Shown: positions 38,167 to 46,241 of the stretch, one piece after another
How positions within the stretch are numbered: the stretch's first letter is position 1
Layout of the letters: each line of letters opens with the position of its first letter
NCBI RefSeq assembly: GCF_013450155.1
Contig: NZ_JACCKD010000008.1
Coordinates: 124,001-188,000, forward strand
Length of the DNA stretch: 64,000 bases
DNA from: Haloechinothrix aidingensis
GTDB taxonomy: Bacteria; Actinomycetota; Actinomycetes; Mycobacteriales; Pseudonocardiaceae
Direction: 5' to 3'
Translations under genes and position numbers: made by a program
The notes under the pieces: model-generated
Database searches by the model: none
What the model was told of the DNA's origin: nothing
The model's input: only the letters and a program-made list of their open reading frames with translations

Positions 38167-38856
38167 CTATATGGCGCTGTTGGACGGCTGAGTCGTCTCG
38201 AGCCTCGACCGGGCGATACCCGCCGCACTTTCTCCCACTGCGAGCCACAACGCTGAGATGTCGTCGACGAGCTGTTTCCGACCGATGGGAGCAGTGCCGT
38301 TCACCCAGGACAAGATGGCCTGGGCAGTTCCGCCAATGACGAAGGCCGGAGCGGTCGACGCGAGGGAGTCGTATTCCAGCTCGACACCATGGATACTACG
38401 GGCGTGGTCGACGAGAATCGCGGTGAGCCCCGTCATCGCATCGGTGCGCCGAGCGTGTTCGGTGGGACTGTCGGCCACCCCACCGAGTAGCACCAGCGCC
38501 TTACGAGGATCAGTACCCAAGACGCCGACCACGGCATCGACCGCTGCGCGCGCCTGGTCCGCGAGGGGAAGCTCGATCGAGTTCTTGTAGGCGGTGACGG
38601 CAGCGTCACCGACCTCCGCCGCGACCTCATCGATCACGGCGCTGGCCAACGTGTCGAGGTCGGTGAAGCTCTCATAGAAATACCGCTTGTTGAGCCGCGC
38701 TTCGGCGCACAGGCGGACGACGGTCGCTGACCGCCACCGGTTTTCGGCCATCGCCGTCAGGGCAACATCGATCAGCTGCGAGCGTCGGCGCCGGACGCGT
38801 TCCGGCGCCGACGCTCCCCTGTAACTGCGTTCACCGGTTGAGGACACGCACACCAT
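38167..38856 (-). CDS. TetR-family transcriptional regulator
   Basis: A 229-residue TetR-type regulator. The HTH region is VALTAMAENRWRSATVVRLCAEARLNKRYFYESFTDLDTL, followed by a helical ligand-binding domain. GGGAGG lies just upstream of the ATG at 38856; a GTG nine bases further in is also possible. It is divergent from the unknown protein-SDR-P450 operon, and a perfect 9-bp-arm palindrome lies between them, so it probably represses that operon and itself. Confidence 0.85.
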   Translation of the reverse strand: MVCVSSTGERSYRGASAPERVRRRRSQLIDVALTAMAENRWRSATVVRLCAEARLNKRYFYESFTDLDTLASAVIDEVAAEVGDAAVTAYKNSIELPLADQARAAVDAVVGVLGTDPRKALVLLGGVADSPTEHARRTDAMTGLTAILVDHARSIHGVELEYDSLASTAPAFVIGGTAQAILSWVNGTAPIGRKQLVDDISALWLAVGESAAGIARSRLETTQPSNSAI

Positions 38857-38886
38857 CCTCCCACCTCCCGGTGTACGGACTTGCCA

Positions 38887-38925
38887 TTGACAGCCACGAA
38901 GATCTGGTACAGCATCGTACCAGAT
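38887..38925 (+). promoter_or_regulatory. Promoter and TetR operator of the P450 operon
   Basis: ATCTGGTAC-agcatc-GTACCAGAT (38902-38925) is a perfect inverted repeat. TTGACA at 38887-38892 places the -10 inside the palindrome. The ATG at 38938 follows with GGAGG at 38927-38931. Confidence 0.7.
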
Positions 38926-38937
38926 TGGAGGCGCACG

Positions 38938-39624
38938 ATGACCGTTGAAACGAAGGGTGTCGCTGAGCAAGCGGATGCCGGCGAACAGTTACCGAACGCG
39001 AGCGTCATGCTCGGCGAACTCCGCGCACTCGCTGAACACAGCCCGACAAGGGCCCGTGCGGAGACTTGGTCGTACTTGCACGCATTGGGTAACCGAAACG
39101 ACCACGACGCGCTGTCACACCTGTTCGGTGCGGGCATCGAACCTCGCAACCTGGACGGAAAGCTCGAGGGCCAGATCGTCGGAAAGCTTTTCGGTATCCC
39201 CGAGGCCAAACTCGCCAATCAACTCATGAGGATCGACCCGACGTGGCGAGGCAAGTCTTTCGACCTGGCCGCGGGTACGGGCCTGAATCGCCTCTCACCT
39301 ATCGCGTTGGTGGTGATGCCCGTCGTCACGTTCGGCTACCTCGGACTCCGGAAGGTCGGCAAGGAGGCGGAGGGGTTCCACTTCGACCACGCAGTCGGCC
39401 AGGGCCTCATCGAACCACGAGTGACGGTGCGCGCGTTGGACTATGGAGTGCCACAGTACAAGAATCCGGGTGTTCGCACGTTCCCGATCCGAAAGACTCG
39501 CGACGAGATCGTCGAACTGACGCCGGGTGTGTACCTCGGCCGAGCGCTCCTGTTCAAGGGGTCCGACGAGATCCGTCCCATCGCCTATTTCGCGCTGCGG
39601 CATCCAGTGGGCAGCCCGCTATGA
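38938..39624 (+). CDS. Hypothetical protein, first gene of the P450 operon
   Basis: A 228-residue protein of unknown family. One hydrophobic segment (LSPIALVVMPVVTFGYLGL, about residues 120-138) could touch the membrane. The second half is beta-rich (VTVRALDYGVPQYKNPGVRTFPIRKTRDEIVELTPGVYLGRALL). GGAGG precedes the ATG. It overlaps the SDR gene by ATGA, and that gene overlaps the P450 gene the same way, so all three are made together. It might bind or present the hydrophobic substrate; that is inference. Confidence 0.78.
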   Translation: MTVETKGVAEQADAGEQLPNASVMLGELRALAEHSPTRARAETWSYLHALGNRNDHDALSHLFGAGIEPRNLDGKLEGQIVGKLFGIPEAKLANQLMRIDPTWRGKSFDLAAGTGLNRLSPIALVVMPVVTFGYLGLRKVGKEAEGFHFDHAVGQGLIEPRVTVRALDYGVPQYKNPGVRTFPIRKTRDEIVELTPGVYLGRALLFKGSDEIRPIAYFALRHPVGSPL

Positions 39625-40430
39625 TCACACTCAACAATGCACGAGTGTGCGTGACCGGCGGCGCCCGAGGAATCGGGCGGGCCACCGTCGCGGAATTGGT
39701 CGGTCGTGGAGCCACGGTCTGGATCGGTGATCGCGACCTTGCCGCCGCGCAGGAAACTGCCGAAGCGCTCGGCGCCCACGCTCACTACCTCGACGTCACC
39801 GACGAAGCCAGCTTCAACGACTACCTTCGGGCGGCTTCCGAGCAGGGGCCGATCGACATGTTGGTCAACAACGCAGGGATCCAGCTCATGGGACACTTCG
39901 TCGACCAGGACCTTGCCGCGTTGCAGCGCGAGTTGGCGATCAATCTGGGCGCGACCCTGACCGGATCGCACCTCGTCCTGCCCAGCATGATCAAACGTGG
40001 CCGAGGGCATATCGTGAACGTGGCGTCGATGGCCAGCAAGGTCACCACCCCGGGGATCGCGACGTACTGCGCGTCGAAATACGGAGTTGTCGCTCTCTCG
40101 CGGGCAATCCGCGCCGAACTCGCCGGAACCGGCGTCACATTGAGCACGATCATGCCGGCCGCCACCCGGACGGCGCTGACATCCGGTGTCCGGTTGCGCC
40201 TGCAACCCACCCTGGACCCCGAAACCGTCGCCGCGGCGATCGTTGACAGCGCGGAACACGGGCGGGGCGAGGTGACGGTGCCGCGATACCTGGCGCCGAT
40301 GGGGCTACTCGAGGAGGTGATGCCCTCCAAGATGATGTGGCGGCTCAAGCGATTCATCAGTGGTGGCGATTACGGCTCCTACGACCCGAGCGAACGACAG
40401 GCCTACCTCGAAAGGACCCGTTCCTCATGA
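39621..40430 (+). CDS. Short-chain dehydrogenase/reductase
   Basis: A 269-residue classical SDR: VTGGARGIG (cofactor), NNAG, catalytic VASMAS serine and YCASK. The acidic residue at the end of the second strand (IGDRDL) favours NAD+. The C-terminal extension (GGDYGSYDPSERQAYLERT) resembles SDRs acting on steroids or lipids. Middle gene of the TetR-controlled operon, overlapping both neighbours by four bases. Likely oxidises or reduces a product of the P450. Confidence 0.9.
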   Translation: MITLNNARVCVTGGARGIGRATVAELVGRGATVWIGDRDLAAAQETAEALGAHAHYLDVTDEASFNDYLRAASEQGPIDMLVNNAGIQLMGHFVDQDLAALQRELAINLGATLTGSHLVLPSMIKRGRGHIVNVASMASKVTTPGIATYCASKYGVVALSRAIRAELAGTGVTLSTIMPAATRTALTSGVRLRLQPTLDPETVAAAIVDSAEHGRGEVTVPRYLAPMGLLEEVMPSKMMWRLKRFISGGDYGSYDPSERQAYLERTRSS

Positions 40431-41863
40431 CGGTTGTGTCCAAGCCACTACGAGCAGCACTCGCCGACTCGGTCCAACGAATCGGGGCAGCGATAACCTC
40501 TCGGTACCCGGAGAATCCACAACCACTGGCCGAACCGCCCGCGGGTAGCGGGCTTCGGCCGGTGATGGGCAGCTACGGATTTCCGGGCATCGGCCACGCC
40601 GTCGAGAGCATGGCCAGCCCATTGGCCTACCCACGAGAACAGTATCGACGCTACGGGCCCGTCTCATGGACGGGCGCCGTCGGCTTCCGCGTCGTTACCG
40701 TCATGGGTCCTGATGCCCTGCAACAAGTCTGGCTCGACCGCAACAAGGTGTTCTCGAGCGAACGTGGCTGGCGGCCGGTCATCGGCCCGTTCTTCCACCG
40801 CGGGTTGATGCTGCTGGACTTCGATGAGCACCTGTTCCATCGGCGGATCATGCAGCAGGCCTTCACGCGTCCGCGGCTGAACGACTATCTGGAGGCAACC
40901 TGGCCACTGGTCGATCGGACCCTGCGTTCGTGGACGCCCGGACAGCGGTTTCACATGTACGACCACGCCAAACAACTACTGCTCGATCTGGCCTGTCAGG
41001 TTTTCGTCGGCGAGTCACCCACCAGCTCCGCCGCACGCCAGCTGTCGGAGGCGTTCGACGACGCCGTCCACGGCGGTCAGGCAATGATCCGCTACCCCGT
41101 CCCTGGCGGAGCCTGGTCGCGCGGCCTTACCGGACGCCGGTTCTTGAAGTCCTACTTCCGAAACAGGGTCGCTACCCGCCGCGCCGGCAACGGCACCGAC
41201 CTGTTCAGCGTGCTCTGCAAAGTGGAATCCGACGACGGTGCCGTCTTCACCGACGACGACATCGTGAACCACATGATCTTCTTGTTGATGGCAGCGCACG
41301 ACACCAGCACGATCGCACTGTCGATGATGGCGTACCACATCGGCAAGGATCAGCCGCTGCAAACCGCCTTGCGGGAAGAAGCCCGGTCGCTACCCGACAC
41401 GCCGTCGATCGAGCAACTGAACGAACCCACTCTCCTGGACATGGCGTTCAAAGAAACCCTACGCATGCATGCACCCGCAGGCACGCTGTTCCGGCAGGCG
41501 ACCGCGGACACCGAGATCCTCGGCCACTACATACCGGCCAACACACAAGTGGCGCTGAACCTGCACGCGTCGATGCGGCTCCAACAGTGGTGGCCCAACC
41601 CGGACACCTTCGATCCCTACCGATTCCAAGACCCCAACAGCGTCAAAGAACTGCACGGCTACGCCTGGTCACCCTTCGGCGCCGGCGCACACAAATGCAT
41701 CGGAATGCACTTCGGCGGACTCACCGTCAAGGCAGCGATGCATCAGCTCCTCAGACGCTACCGATGGTCCGTCCCAGCCGACTACACACCACTGATGACA
41801 TGGGGTACCGGACCAACACCCGCCGACGGACTCCCGGTCACACTGCAGCCGCACACGAACTAG
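40427..41863 (+). CDS. Cytochrome P450
   Basis: A 478-residue P450. The oxygen-binding I-helix is AAHDTST (residues 289-295), the ExxR pair is E343/R346 (KETLRMHAP), and the haem-binding loop is FGAGAHKCIG with ligand C424. Length and the GFPGIGHAVE opening resemble CYP51/CYP120-like class enzymes rather than the short 400-residue bacterial type. It needs a ferredoxin; none is in the operon, although a P450-type ferredoxin gene lies at 3489-3683. The substrate is probably hydrophobic, judging from the SDR and TetR context. Confidence 0.92.
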   Translation: MTVVSKPLRAALADSVQRIGAAITSRYPENPQPLAEPPAGSGLRPVMGSYGFPGIGHAVESMASPLAYPREQYRRYGPVSWTGAVGFRVVTVMGPDALQQVWLDRNKVFSSERGWRPVIGPFFHRGLMLLDFDEHLFHRRIMQQAFTRPRLNDYLEATWPLVDRTLRSWTPGQRFHMYDHAKQLLLDLACQVFVGESPTSSAARQLSEAFDDAVHGGQAMIRYPVPGGAWSRGLTGRRFLKSYFRNRVATRRAGNGTDLFSVLCKVESDDGAVFTDDDIVNHMIFLLMAAHDTSTIALSMMAYHIGKDQPLQTALREEARSLPDTPSIEQLNEPTLLDMAFKETLRMHAPAGTLFRQATADTEILGHYIPANTQVALNLHASMRLQQWWPNPDTFDPYRFQDPNSVKELHGYAWSPFGAGAHKCIGMHFGGLTVKAAMHQLLRRYRWSVPADYTPLMTWGTGPTPADGLPVTLQPHTN

Positions 41864-41865
41864 GC

Positions 41866-42260
41866 GAACCGCCCCGGCGTGTCCGGAGACTGTGAACTCG
41901 ACCGGCCACAGCGCTGAGCGTGCGGCACATCGGCCAGCACGTCGGTGAACACCACGACCGACGGTCTGCGATGGGGTGTCGAGTCGATGTGCGCCCAGCT
42001 CACCGAGCCGGGTCGTGCGATCACCCCCGCGACCTGCCACGAACACCGCTCCCGCACGCCCACTGCTCGACATGATCGGGCGGCGCTGTACCGCGTTCGT
42101 CGTCGACGCGGTCGAGCAGGCCATCTGGACGCGGCAGCGCGAGGGCACCGACCTCGCGGGCCCGATCACGCGTCACGACCACGGCAGCCAGTAGCTGTCC
42201 GCAGCCTGTTCCGAGCGGCTCGACACGGCCGCGATCAAGCACTCAACCGGTACCGTGGTC
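41866..42260 (+). pseudogene. IS3-family element remnant (terminal repeat and broken orfB)
   Basis: Immediately after the P450 stop lies GAACCGCCCCGGCGTGTCCGG, which resembles the outer end of actinobacterial IS3 elements. From 41945 on, pieces of an IS3 OrfB integrase are readable: LRWGVESMCAQLTEPG, then, after a deletion, RRCTAFVVDAVEQAIWTRQREGTDLAGPI with HDHGSQ and a stop. The element is dead. It marks the left border of the accessory region. Confidence 0.65.
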
Positions 42261-42402
42261 CCCTCGGCCGAGCCACAGGCCCTGATCGACCAGTTCGTCA
42301 CCATCGACAACCAGCACCCGCCGCATGGGCATCGGCGCCGAACACGGCCGAACCCTCATCAACAAGAGTTCGGCCGTCCGCGAGGTCCTGAGACACCGCA
42401 CC

Positions 42403-42500
42403 CGGAGCCGGCAAGGGATTCGAACCCCTGACCTACGGTTTACAAGGGTGGGCGCCAACGTTCACCACCGCCACGACCAGCGACAATGACCACGCGCCCG
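42403..42500 (+). repeat. Attachment-site copy A (outermost tRNA-Thr 3'-half repeat)
   Basis: Positions 42403-42446 repeat the 3' half of the tRNA-Thr gene at 54609, from its end to the anticodon loop (TTTACAAG), with one base deleted. From 42447 on it continues with a non-tRNA extension (ggtgggcgccaacgttcacc...) shared with copies B and C. It cannot be a tRNA, since the 5' half is missing. A degenerate arm-site pair (GTGCCCG, GTGTCAA) lies near 42540-42557. No arm site is seen on its left, as expected for the chromosomal side. Confidence 0.8.
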
Positions 42501-42942
42501 GTCTCTCCAGGCATCGAGGCACCGATTTGCGCTCCCGCGGTGCCCGCTGCGTGTCAAGCCCTAGGTGTGGCGGTCGCCGTCAGAAGGTCCTGATCGATCC
42601 GACCAGCGACGTCGTAAGCGTCGGCTGGCCCTCAAGGTCGTGGGTGGCAGGGTTCCGACGCGCGTCGGCTGCGGGCATCGTGATCGGGAGGTACGTCGAT
42701 CCCGTGCCGGACGCTGGAGAACGCGTCGATGCCCCAGGCGACCTGGCGGGCGCCGCTCCACAGGGTGTGAAGCAGGCGCCGGATGGGCTGCTGAGCGCGA
42801 ACGTCGTGCGAGGACGACGAGTCGTTGGTCTTCAGGGTCTGGTCTGCGATGAAGTCGTCGAAGTACATGGCTCAAGAGTCGCAAAGCGGCGCCGTCCCGC
42901 AGAAGTGGCAAAATTGACGCAACCTGATAGGATTTTGCCATC
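42501..42942. other. Stretch without a supported gene upstream of the GlxA-type regulator
   Basis: A minus-strand frame of 78 codons starting at 42868 (MYFDDFIADQTLKTN...) could be the truncated start of a divergent gene, but it is too short and unfamiliar to call. Confidence 0.35.
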
Positions 42943-43917
42943 ATGACGACACGGCGTCCGACGATCACGATCCCGCTCATTGACGGCATGACCCTGTTCG
43001 AGATCGGCATGCCGCTGGAGGCGCTGGGCTACGAGTGGGGCCCCGAGCACGGGCCGCTCTACGACGTGACGCTGTGCGGCGACCTGCGCGGCGTTCGCAC
43101 CCACACCGGAGCCCGGCTGGCCCCTGAGCGGCCGCTGAGCGCCGCGGCCGAGGGCGACACGATGCTGGTGCCTGCGGTGCCACCGGGGCGATCGGTCGGC
43201 TCCCGGCTGGTTCGCGAGCTGCGGCGCGCCGCCGACCGGGGCACCCGCATAGTGGCGCTGTGCACCGGCACGTTCGCGCTCGCCGAGGCTGGACTGCTCG
43301 ACGGGCGTCGGGCCACCACTCACTGGCGGCACACCGCACTGCTGCAGCGGATGTACCCCAACGTCGAGCTCGACGCACGCGCCATCTACGTGGAGGACAA
43401 CGACATCTTCACCAGTGCCGGCTCGGCGGCGGGCCTCGACCTCTGCCTGCATCTGATCCGGCGCGACCACGGGGAGCGCGCCGCGAACAACACGGCCCGC
43501 TACCTCGTCATCGCCGCCCACCGTGACGGTGATCAGGCGCAGTACGTCCACGCCGAGCCGCTGGAGGACCGCGCCGCCTGGTTGGACAACCTCCGCGCGT
43601 GGCTGCGCGAGAACCTCCGCCGGCCGCTAACGCTCACCGAGCTGGGGCGAGCGGCGAACCTCTCGCCCCGCACCCTCGCCCGAAGGTTCGAGCAGGACGT
43701 CGGCACCACGCCCATGCGCTGGGTCGCCGCGGAACGGATCGCGGCGGCCAAGGAACTGCTCGAGACCACCGACCTCACGGTGGACCGGATCTCCTCCGAG
43801 GTCGGCTACGGGTCGCCGGTGACGTTCCGAACCGCCTTCACCCAAGAGGTCGGCATCTCACCGAAGCGCTACCGCTCGCGGTTCGCGGCAACACTCGACC
43901 CCACCGCTCCGGCATAA
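42943..43917 (+). CDS. GlxA-family AraC-type transcriptional regulator
   Basis: A 324-residue regulator. The N-terminal DJ-1/PfpI-like domain (about residues 1-180) carries ALCTGTFALAEAGLLDGRRATTHW. The C-terminal AraC double HTH is at about 215-315 (LTLTELGRAANLSPRTLARRFEQDVGTTPMRWV; VDRISSEVGYGSPVTFRTAFTQEVGISPKRYR). The DJ-1 domain likely senses a small molecule. This is the only intact gene of island unit 1, and its target genes are not obvious. It could also be an old chromosomal gene now flanked by IS debris. Confidence 0.88.
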   Translation: MTTRRPTITIPLIDGMTLFEIGMPLEALGYEWGPEHGPLYDVTLCGDLRGVRTHTGARLAPERPLSAAAEGDTMLVPAVPPGRSVGSRLVRELRRAADRGTRIVALCTGTFALAEAGLLDGRRATTHWRHTALLQRMYPNVELDARAIYVEDNDIFTSAGSAAGLDLCLHLIRRDHGERAANNTARYLVIAAHRDGDQAQYVHAEPLEDRAAWLDNLRAWLRENLRRPLTLTELGRAANLSPRTLARRFEQDVGTTPMRWVAAERIAAAKELLETTDLTVDRISSEVGYGSPVTFRTAFTQEVGISPKRYRSRFAATLDPTAPA

Positions 43918-44019
43918 CTGGGTCTGTTGGTTGAACGGTGTTAGTGGGCCTGACACGCCGAATGTTCTTGGCGTGAAGGAATCTCCATGAGTTGGTGAAG
44001 TAGCAGGCGCGGCCGTTGG

Positions 44020-44136
44020 GGAGGTGGTGAACGGTCGCTTGTCGCGCAGCATTGCCCAGAGCACATCGATGCGTCGTCGGGCGAGAGCCAGTACGGCCCG
44101 GGTATGCAGCAAGCCTTCGCTGCGCTTTTTGAGGGG
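44020..44136 (-). pseudogene. IS110-family transposase fragment (C-terminus)
   Basis: The minus strand reads LKKRSEGLLHTRAVLALARRRIDVLWAMLRDKRPF, the characteristic C-terminal segment of IS110/IS116/IS902 transposases. Everything upstream of this piece is missing. It abuts the ISL3 fragment. Confidence 0.6.
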
Positions 44137-44140
44137 TTCC

Positions 44141-44308
44141 TCAGGTTCGTGTGGGTAGTGTGATGGTGATGCCTCCGGTGCAGAGGTAGACCATGGCGAT
44201 GAGGGCGGTTGCGCTGTGATGGCCGTAGCCGCGGTGGTTGATCAGTCGGGTTTCAGAGTTCAGGCCTTCGAGTTTGCTGTTGGACATGCCCAGTTCGATC
44301 ACGGCCGG
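44141..44308 (-). pseudogene. ISL3-family transposase fragment (C-terminus)
   Basis: Reading the minus strand gives VIELGMSNSKLEGLNSETRL followed by INHRGYGHHSATALIAMVYL and CTGGITITLP then a stop. This is the typical end of ISL3 (IS204/IS1001/IS1096/IS1165) transposases. The frame stops being recognisable at the start of the perfect inverted repeat at 44309. Confidence 0.65.
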
Positions 44309-44376
44309 GTGACTTTCCCCGCTGGACCGGACACTCTCCGATCAGCTCGAGTGTCCGGTCCAGCGGGGAAAGTCAC
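44309..44376. repeat. Perfect 28-bp inverted repeat with 12-base loop
   Basis: GTGACTTTCCCCGCTGGACC continues through GGACACTC and is repeated exactly in reverse complement after 12 bases. In a region of decayed DNA a perfect stem this long is notable. It may be two transposon ends left head-to-head, a strong terminator or a structured RNA. Confidence 0.8.
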
Positions 44377-44479
44377 GTCGAAGGCTCACGGCGCCGCGCG
44401 TGCTGCGGTACGTCCTTCTCGGCTCGCCGAGCCCATTCAGCTGGTACACAGCCCAGTTACGAGGTCCCGGGGTGCGCAA

Positions 44480-44911
44480 GGCGCCCACGCGCATCCGCTG
44501 GTGCATTAGCCCAACACTGGCGCATCGTGTTGCCGGCCAGCGGCCGGCATGCGTGCGGCCGGGACGTGCGGTGATCGACCAGACCGTTGGCCATACGGGA
44601 GTGGATCCGGCACCGGCGCAGCTCGGCGTACAGCGAGTCAACGATCTCGCCATCGACCCGACCCGCCTTCTCCTCACCGATCAGCGGGCGCACATGGAGC
44701 GCGACCAGCTCCTCATACCGCTTCTTCGTCTTCCGCTGCACCTCCTCCAGGTGCCGATCCAGCAGCAGGTTCACCGTGGCATTCGCTTCGGGTGCCGGAG
44801 CTCGTCGACCGGACCTAACCCACCCTCGCCCCGCACACGCAACGCCCCACTCGGCCGAGCGTCGATGGTGCCACCAGCAGGGCGCCTGCGGGACTTCTTG
44901 GATCGAGCCAT
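44480..44911 (-). pseudogene. Tyrosine integrase remnant (N-terminal part only)
   Basis: From an ATG at 44911 the minus strand reads MARSKKSRRRPAGGTIDARP then SGALRVRGEGG, the usual opening of actinobacterial integrases. After a frameshift it reads ATVNLLLDRHLEEVQRKTKK, RYEELVALHVRPLIGEEKAG, VDGEIVDSLYAELRRCR, VDHRTSRPHACRPLAGNTMRQ, the core-binding domain. The catalytic domain with the R-H-R-Y residues is gone. Its 5' end faces attachment copy B across an arm-site pair, as expected for the integrase of the element that used these sites. Confidence 0.75.
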
Positions 44912-44933
44912 ACCACGACCGTGGCGGCACTCT

Positions 44934-44952
44934 GGGTCACAGAACGGGTCAC
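44934..44952 (+). promoter_or_regulatory. Integrase arm-type site pair, left of attachment copy B
   Basis: GGGTCAC-agaac-GGGTCAC: two 7-bp direct repeats with a 12-base period, 67 bases before copy B and between it and the integrase start. Confidence 0.6.
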
Positions 44953-45000
44953 GGCACGCAAGGCCACCGAAGCTTCGGCGGCATCGCCCCAGGTCAAACT

Positions 45001-45095
45001 CGGAGCCGGCAAGGGGATTCGAACCTCTGACCTACGGTTTACACGGGTGGACGACGACGTTCACCACCGCCACCACCAGCGACGATGGCCACGCA
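45001..45095 (+). repeat. Attachment-site copy B (tRNA-Thr 3'-half repeat)
   Basis: Positions 45001-45045 match the tRNA-Thr 3' half with two changes (CCTCTGA and ACACGG). The extension GGTGGACGACGACGTTCACC and on to GATGGCCACG is shared with copies A and C. Confidence 0.82.
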
Positions 45096-45141
45096 CCGCG
45101 ACGCCGTGGTCATCAAGAACCACGCTGATCGACCCGGTTTC

Positions 45142-45160
45142 GTGCCACAGGCTGTGCCAC
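45142..45160 (+). promoter_or_regulatory. Integrase arm-type site pair, right of attachment copy B
   Basis: GTGCCAC-aggct-GTGCCAC, 12-base period, beginning 141 bases after the start of copy B. Confidence 0.6.
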
Positions 45161-45370
45161 GCCCGAGCGCTCAGACTGCGCGACGTCACAGGTCGGCATC
45201 GCGACAAGAGACCTGGACCCAATTGACACAATAGGTCCGGCCACGGATCGTTTCTGTATACAACTGACTACCTGGCCCCTTGTCTCCGGCGATCAGCAGG
45301 GTGCAGTCCCGCCACGTATCGCACGCAAACAAGATCCACCGTGCCAGGACGCAGTTCCTCGAGGTAATGG

Positions 45371-45778
45371 CTATGCGGACCGTTTGGTGTTGTCCGGCGC
45401 CGCGGTGCGCTTACGAGTTGCGGTCTTCTTCGTCGTCGCACGTGATGCGGTCTTTCGCGCGGGCGTGACGGCTTCGAGGAGAGTGTCCAGCTTGTTGTTG
45501 ATCTGCTGTAGGTCGTCCGCTTCCTCGGCACTGTCCCGGACGCTGCGCTCGAGAATCTCGCGGATGTAGGCCGTGTGGCGCTTACCTTCACGCCGCGCAT
45601 CCTCCTTGAGCCGCTCGAACACCTCGCGCGGCAGACGGAGCGATGTGGTCACCATCGGCTCGACCCACGTGCCGCCCTCCATCTCGTCGGCGGTGTCGTG
45701 CTCGTCGTAGTAACTCGCCAACGCCTCCAGCTCCTCGGCCGGGCGGGGCAGCTTCTCCGCATCGCTCATCGTCGTCAC
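45371..45778 (-). CDS. brnA: BrnA/CopG-like ribbon-helix-helix antitoxin with basic tail
   Basis: A 135-residue antitoxin. The N-terminal part (AEELEALASYYDEHDTADEMEGG) and RHH segment (MVTTSLRLPREVFERLKEDARREGKRHTAYIREILERSV) are typical. An unusual C-terminal tail of about 35 residues is rich in Lys, Arg, Thr and Ala (TKKTATRKRTAA), like histone tails, and could bind DNA or RNA nonspecifically. The GTG start overlaps the toxin stop (GTGA); an ATG nine bases downstream with GAGG upstream is equally possible. It should neutralise the BrnT-like toxin and repress the operon at the palindrome upstream. Confidence 0.8.
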   Translation of the reverse strand: MTTMSDAEKLPRPAEELEALASYYDEHDTADEMEGGTWVEPMVTTSLRLPREVFERLKEDARREGKRHTAYIREILERSVRDSAEEADDLQQINNKLDTLLEAVTPARKTASRATTKKTATRKRTAAPDNTKRSA

Positions 45779-46041
45779 CTCGCTTTCCGGCTGAACGTGC
45801 GCTTCTCACGAGTCGTCATGTCTCGAGCCGTCACGATGAACGCCTCACCGCCATCGTCGACGGCCACCACGAACAGGTACCGACCCGAGCGCGTCCGCCC
45901 ATAGATCAGGGTCGAGTCGTTCTTACCTGCGGTCATCCAGTACGGGCGATACAAGATCGCTTCACGGACCTCGTCCATCGTCACGCCATGACGTGCGATG
46001 TGCTCGGCGGACCACTCGCCGTCCTTGACGCCCTTCCACAC
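45775..46041 (-). CDS. brnT: BrnT-like ribonuclease toxin
   Basis: An 88-residue toxin-like protein: HIARHGVTMDEVREAIL, GRTRSGRYLFVVAV and the C-terminal FIVTARDMTTREKRTF are the BrnT hallmarks (RelE-like fold). The first gene of the pair, translationally overlapping the antitoxin. The GTG start is near a large palindrome that is probably the operator. Together with brnA it is the only coding content of the 1.24-kb unit between attachment copies B and C. Confidence 0.8.
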   Translation of the reverse strand: MWKGVKDGEWSAEHIARHGVTMDEVREAILYRPYWMTAGKNDSTLIYGRTRSGRYLFVVAVDDGGEAFIVTARDMTTREKRTFSRKAR

Positions 46042-46045
46042 TCAC

Positions 46046-46073
46046 TAAGTGTATTGCAAACGCAATGCACTTA
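46046..46073. promoter_or_regulatory. Operator palindrome of the toxin-antitoxin operon
   Basis: TAAGTGTATTGC-aaac-GCAATGCACTTA: 12-base arms with a single mismatch, five bases upstream of the toxin start codon. A typical position for autoregulation by an RHH antitoxin. Confidence 0.7.
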
Positions 46074-46176
46074 CAAGCCGAGTACCAGAAGCCCCGATGG
46101 CTGGATCCCTCCGCGTGCACCAGCATCGACACTGGCGAGCTATAGAAGGAAGCTAACCAGGAGAATTCAGACACTC

Positions 46177-46195
46177 GCGCCACGGTCTGTGCCAC
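46177..46195 (+). promoter_or_regulatory. Integrase arm-type site pair, left of attachment copy C
   Basis: GCGCCAC-ggtct-GTGCCAC, 12-base period, 65 bases before copy C. Same motif type as the pair at the other end of this unit (45142-45160). Confidence 0.6.
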
Positions 46196-46241
46196 GCAAG
46201 ATCGTTCACCCTCTTCCGCGCCGCATCCCCCAGCTCCCACA

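Noticed and set aside
42403-42446. Possible tRNA gene at attachment copy A (likewise 45001 and 46242)
   Set aside because: Only the 3' half from the anticodon loop is present. The acceptor 5' strand and D-arm are missing, so no cloverleaf can form.
42632-42868. 78-codon minus-strand frame divergent from the GlxA-type regulator
   Set aside because: Only the first ~25 residues look protein-like. It may be a truncated gene start but is too short to support.
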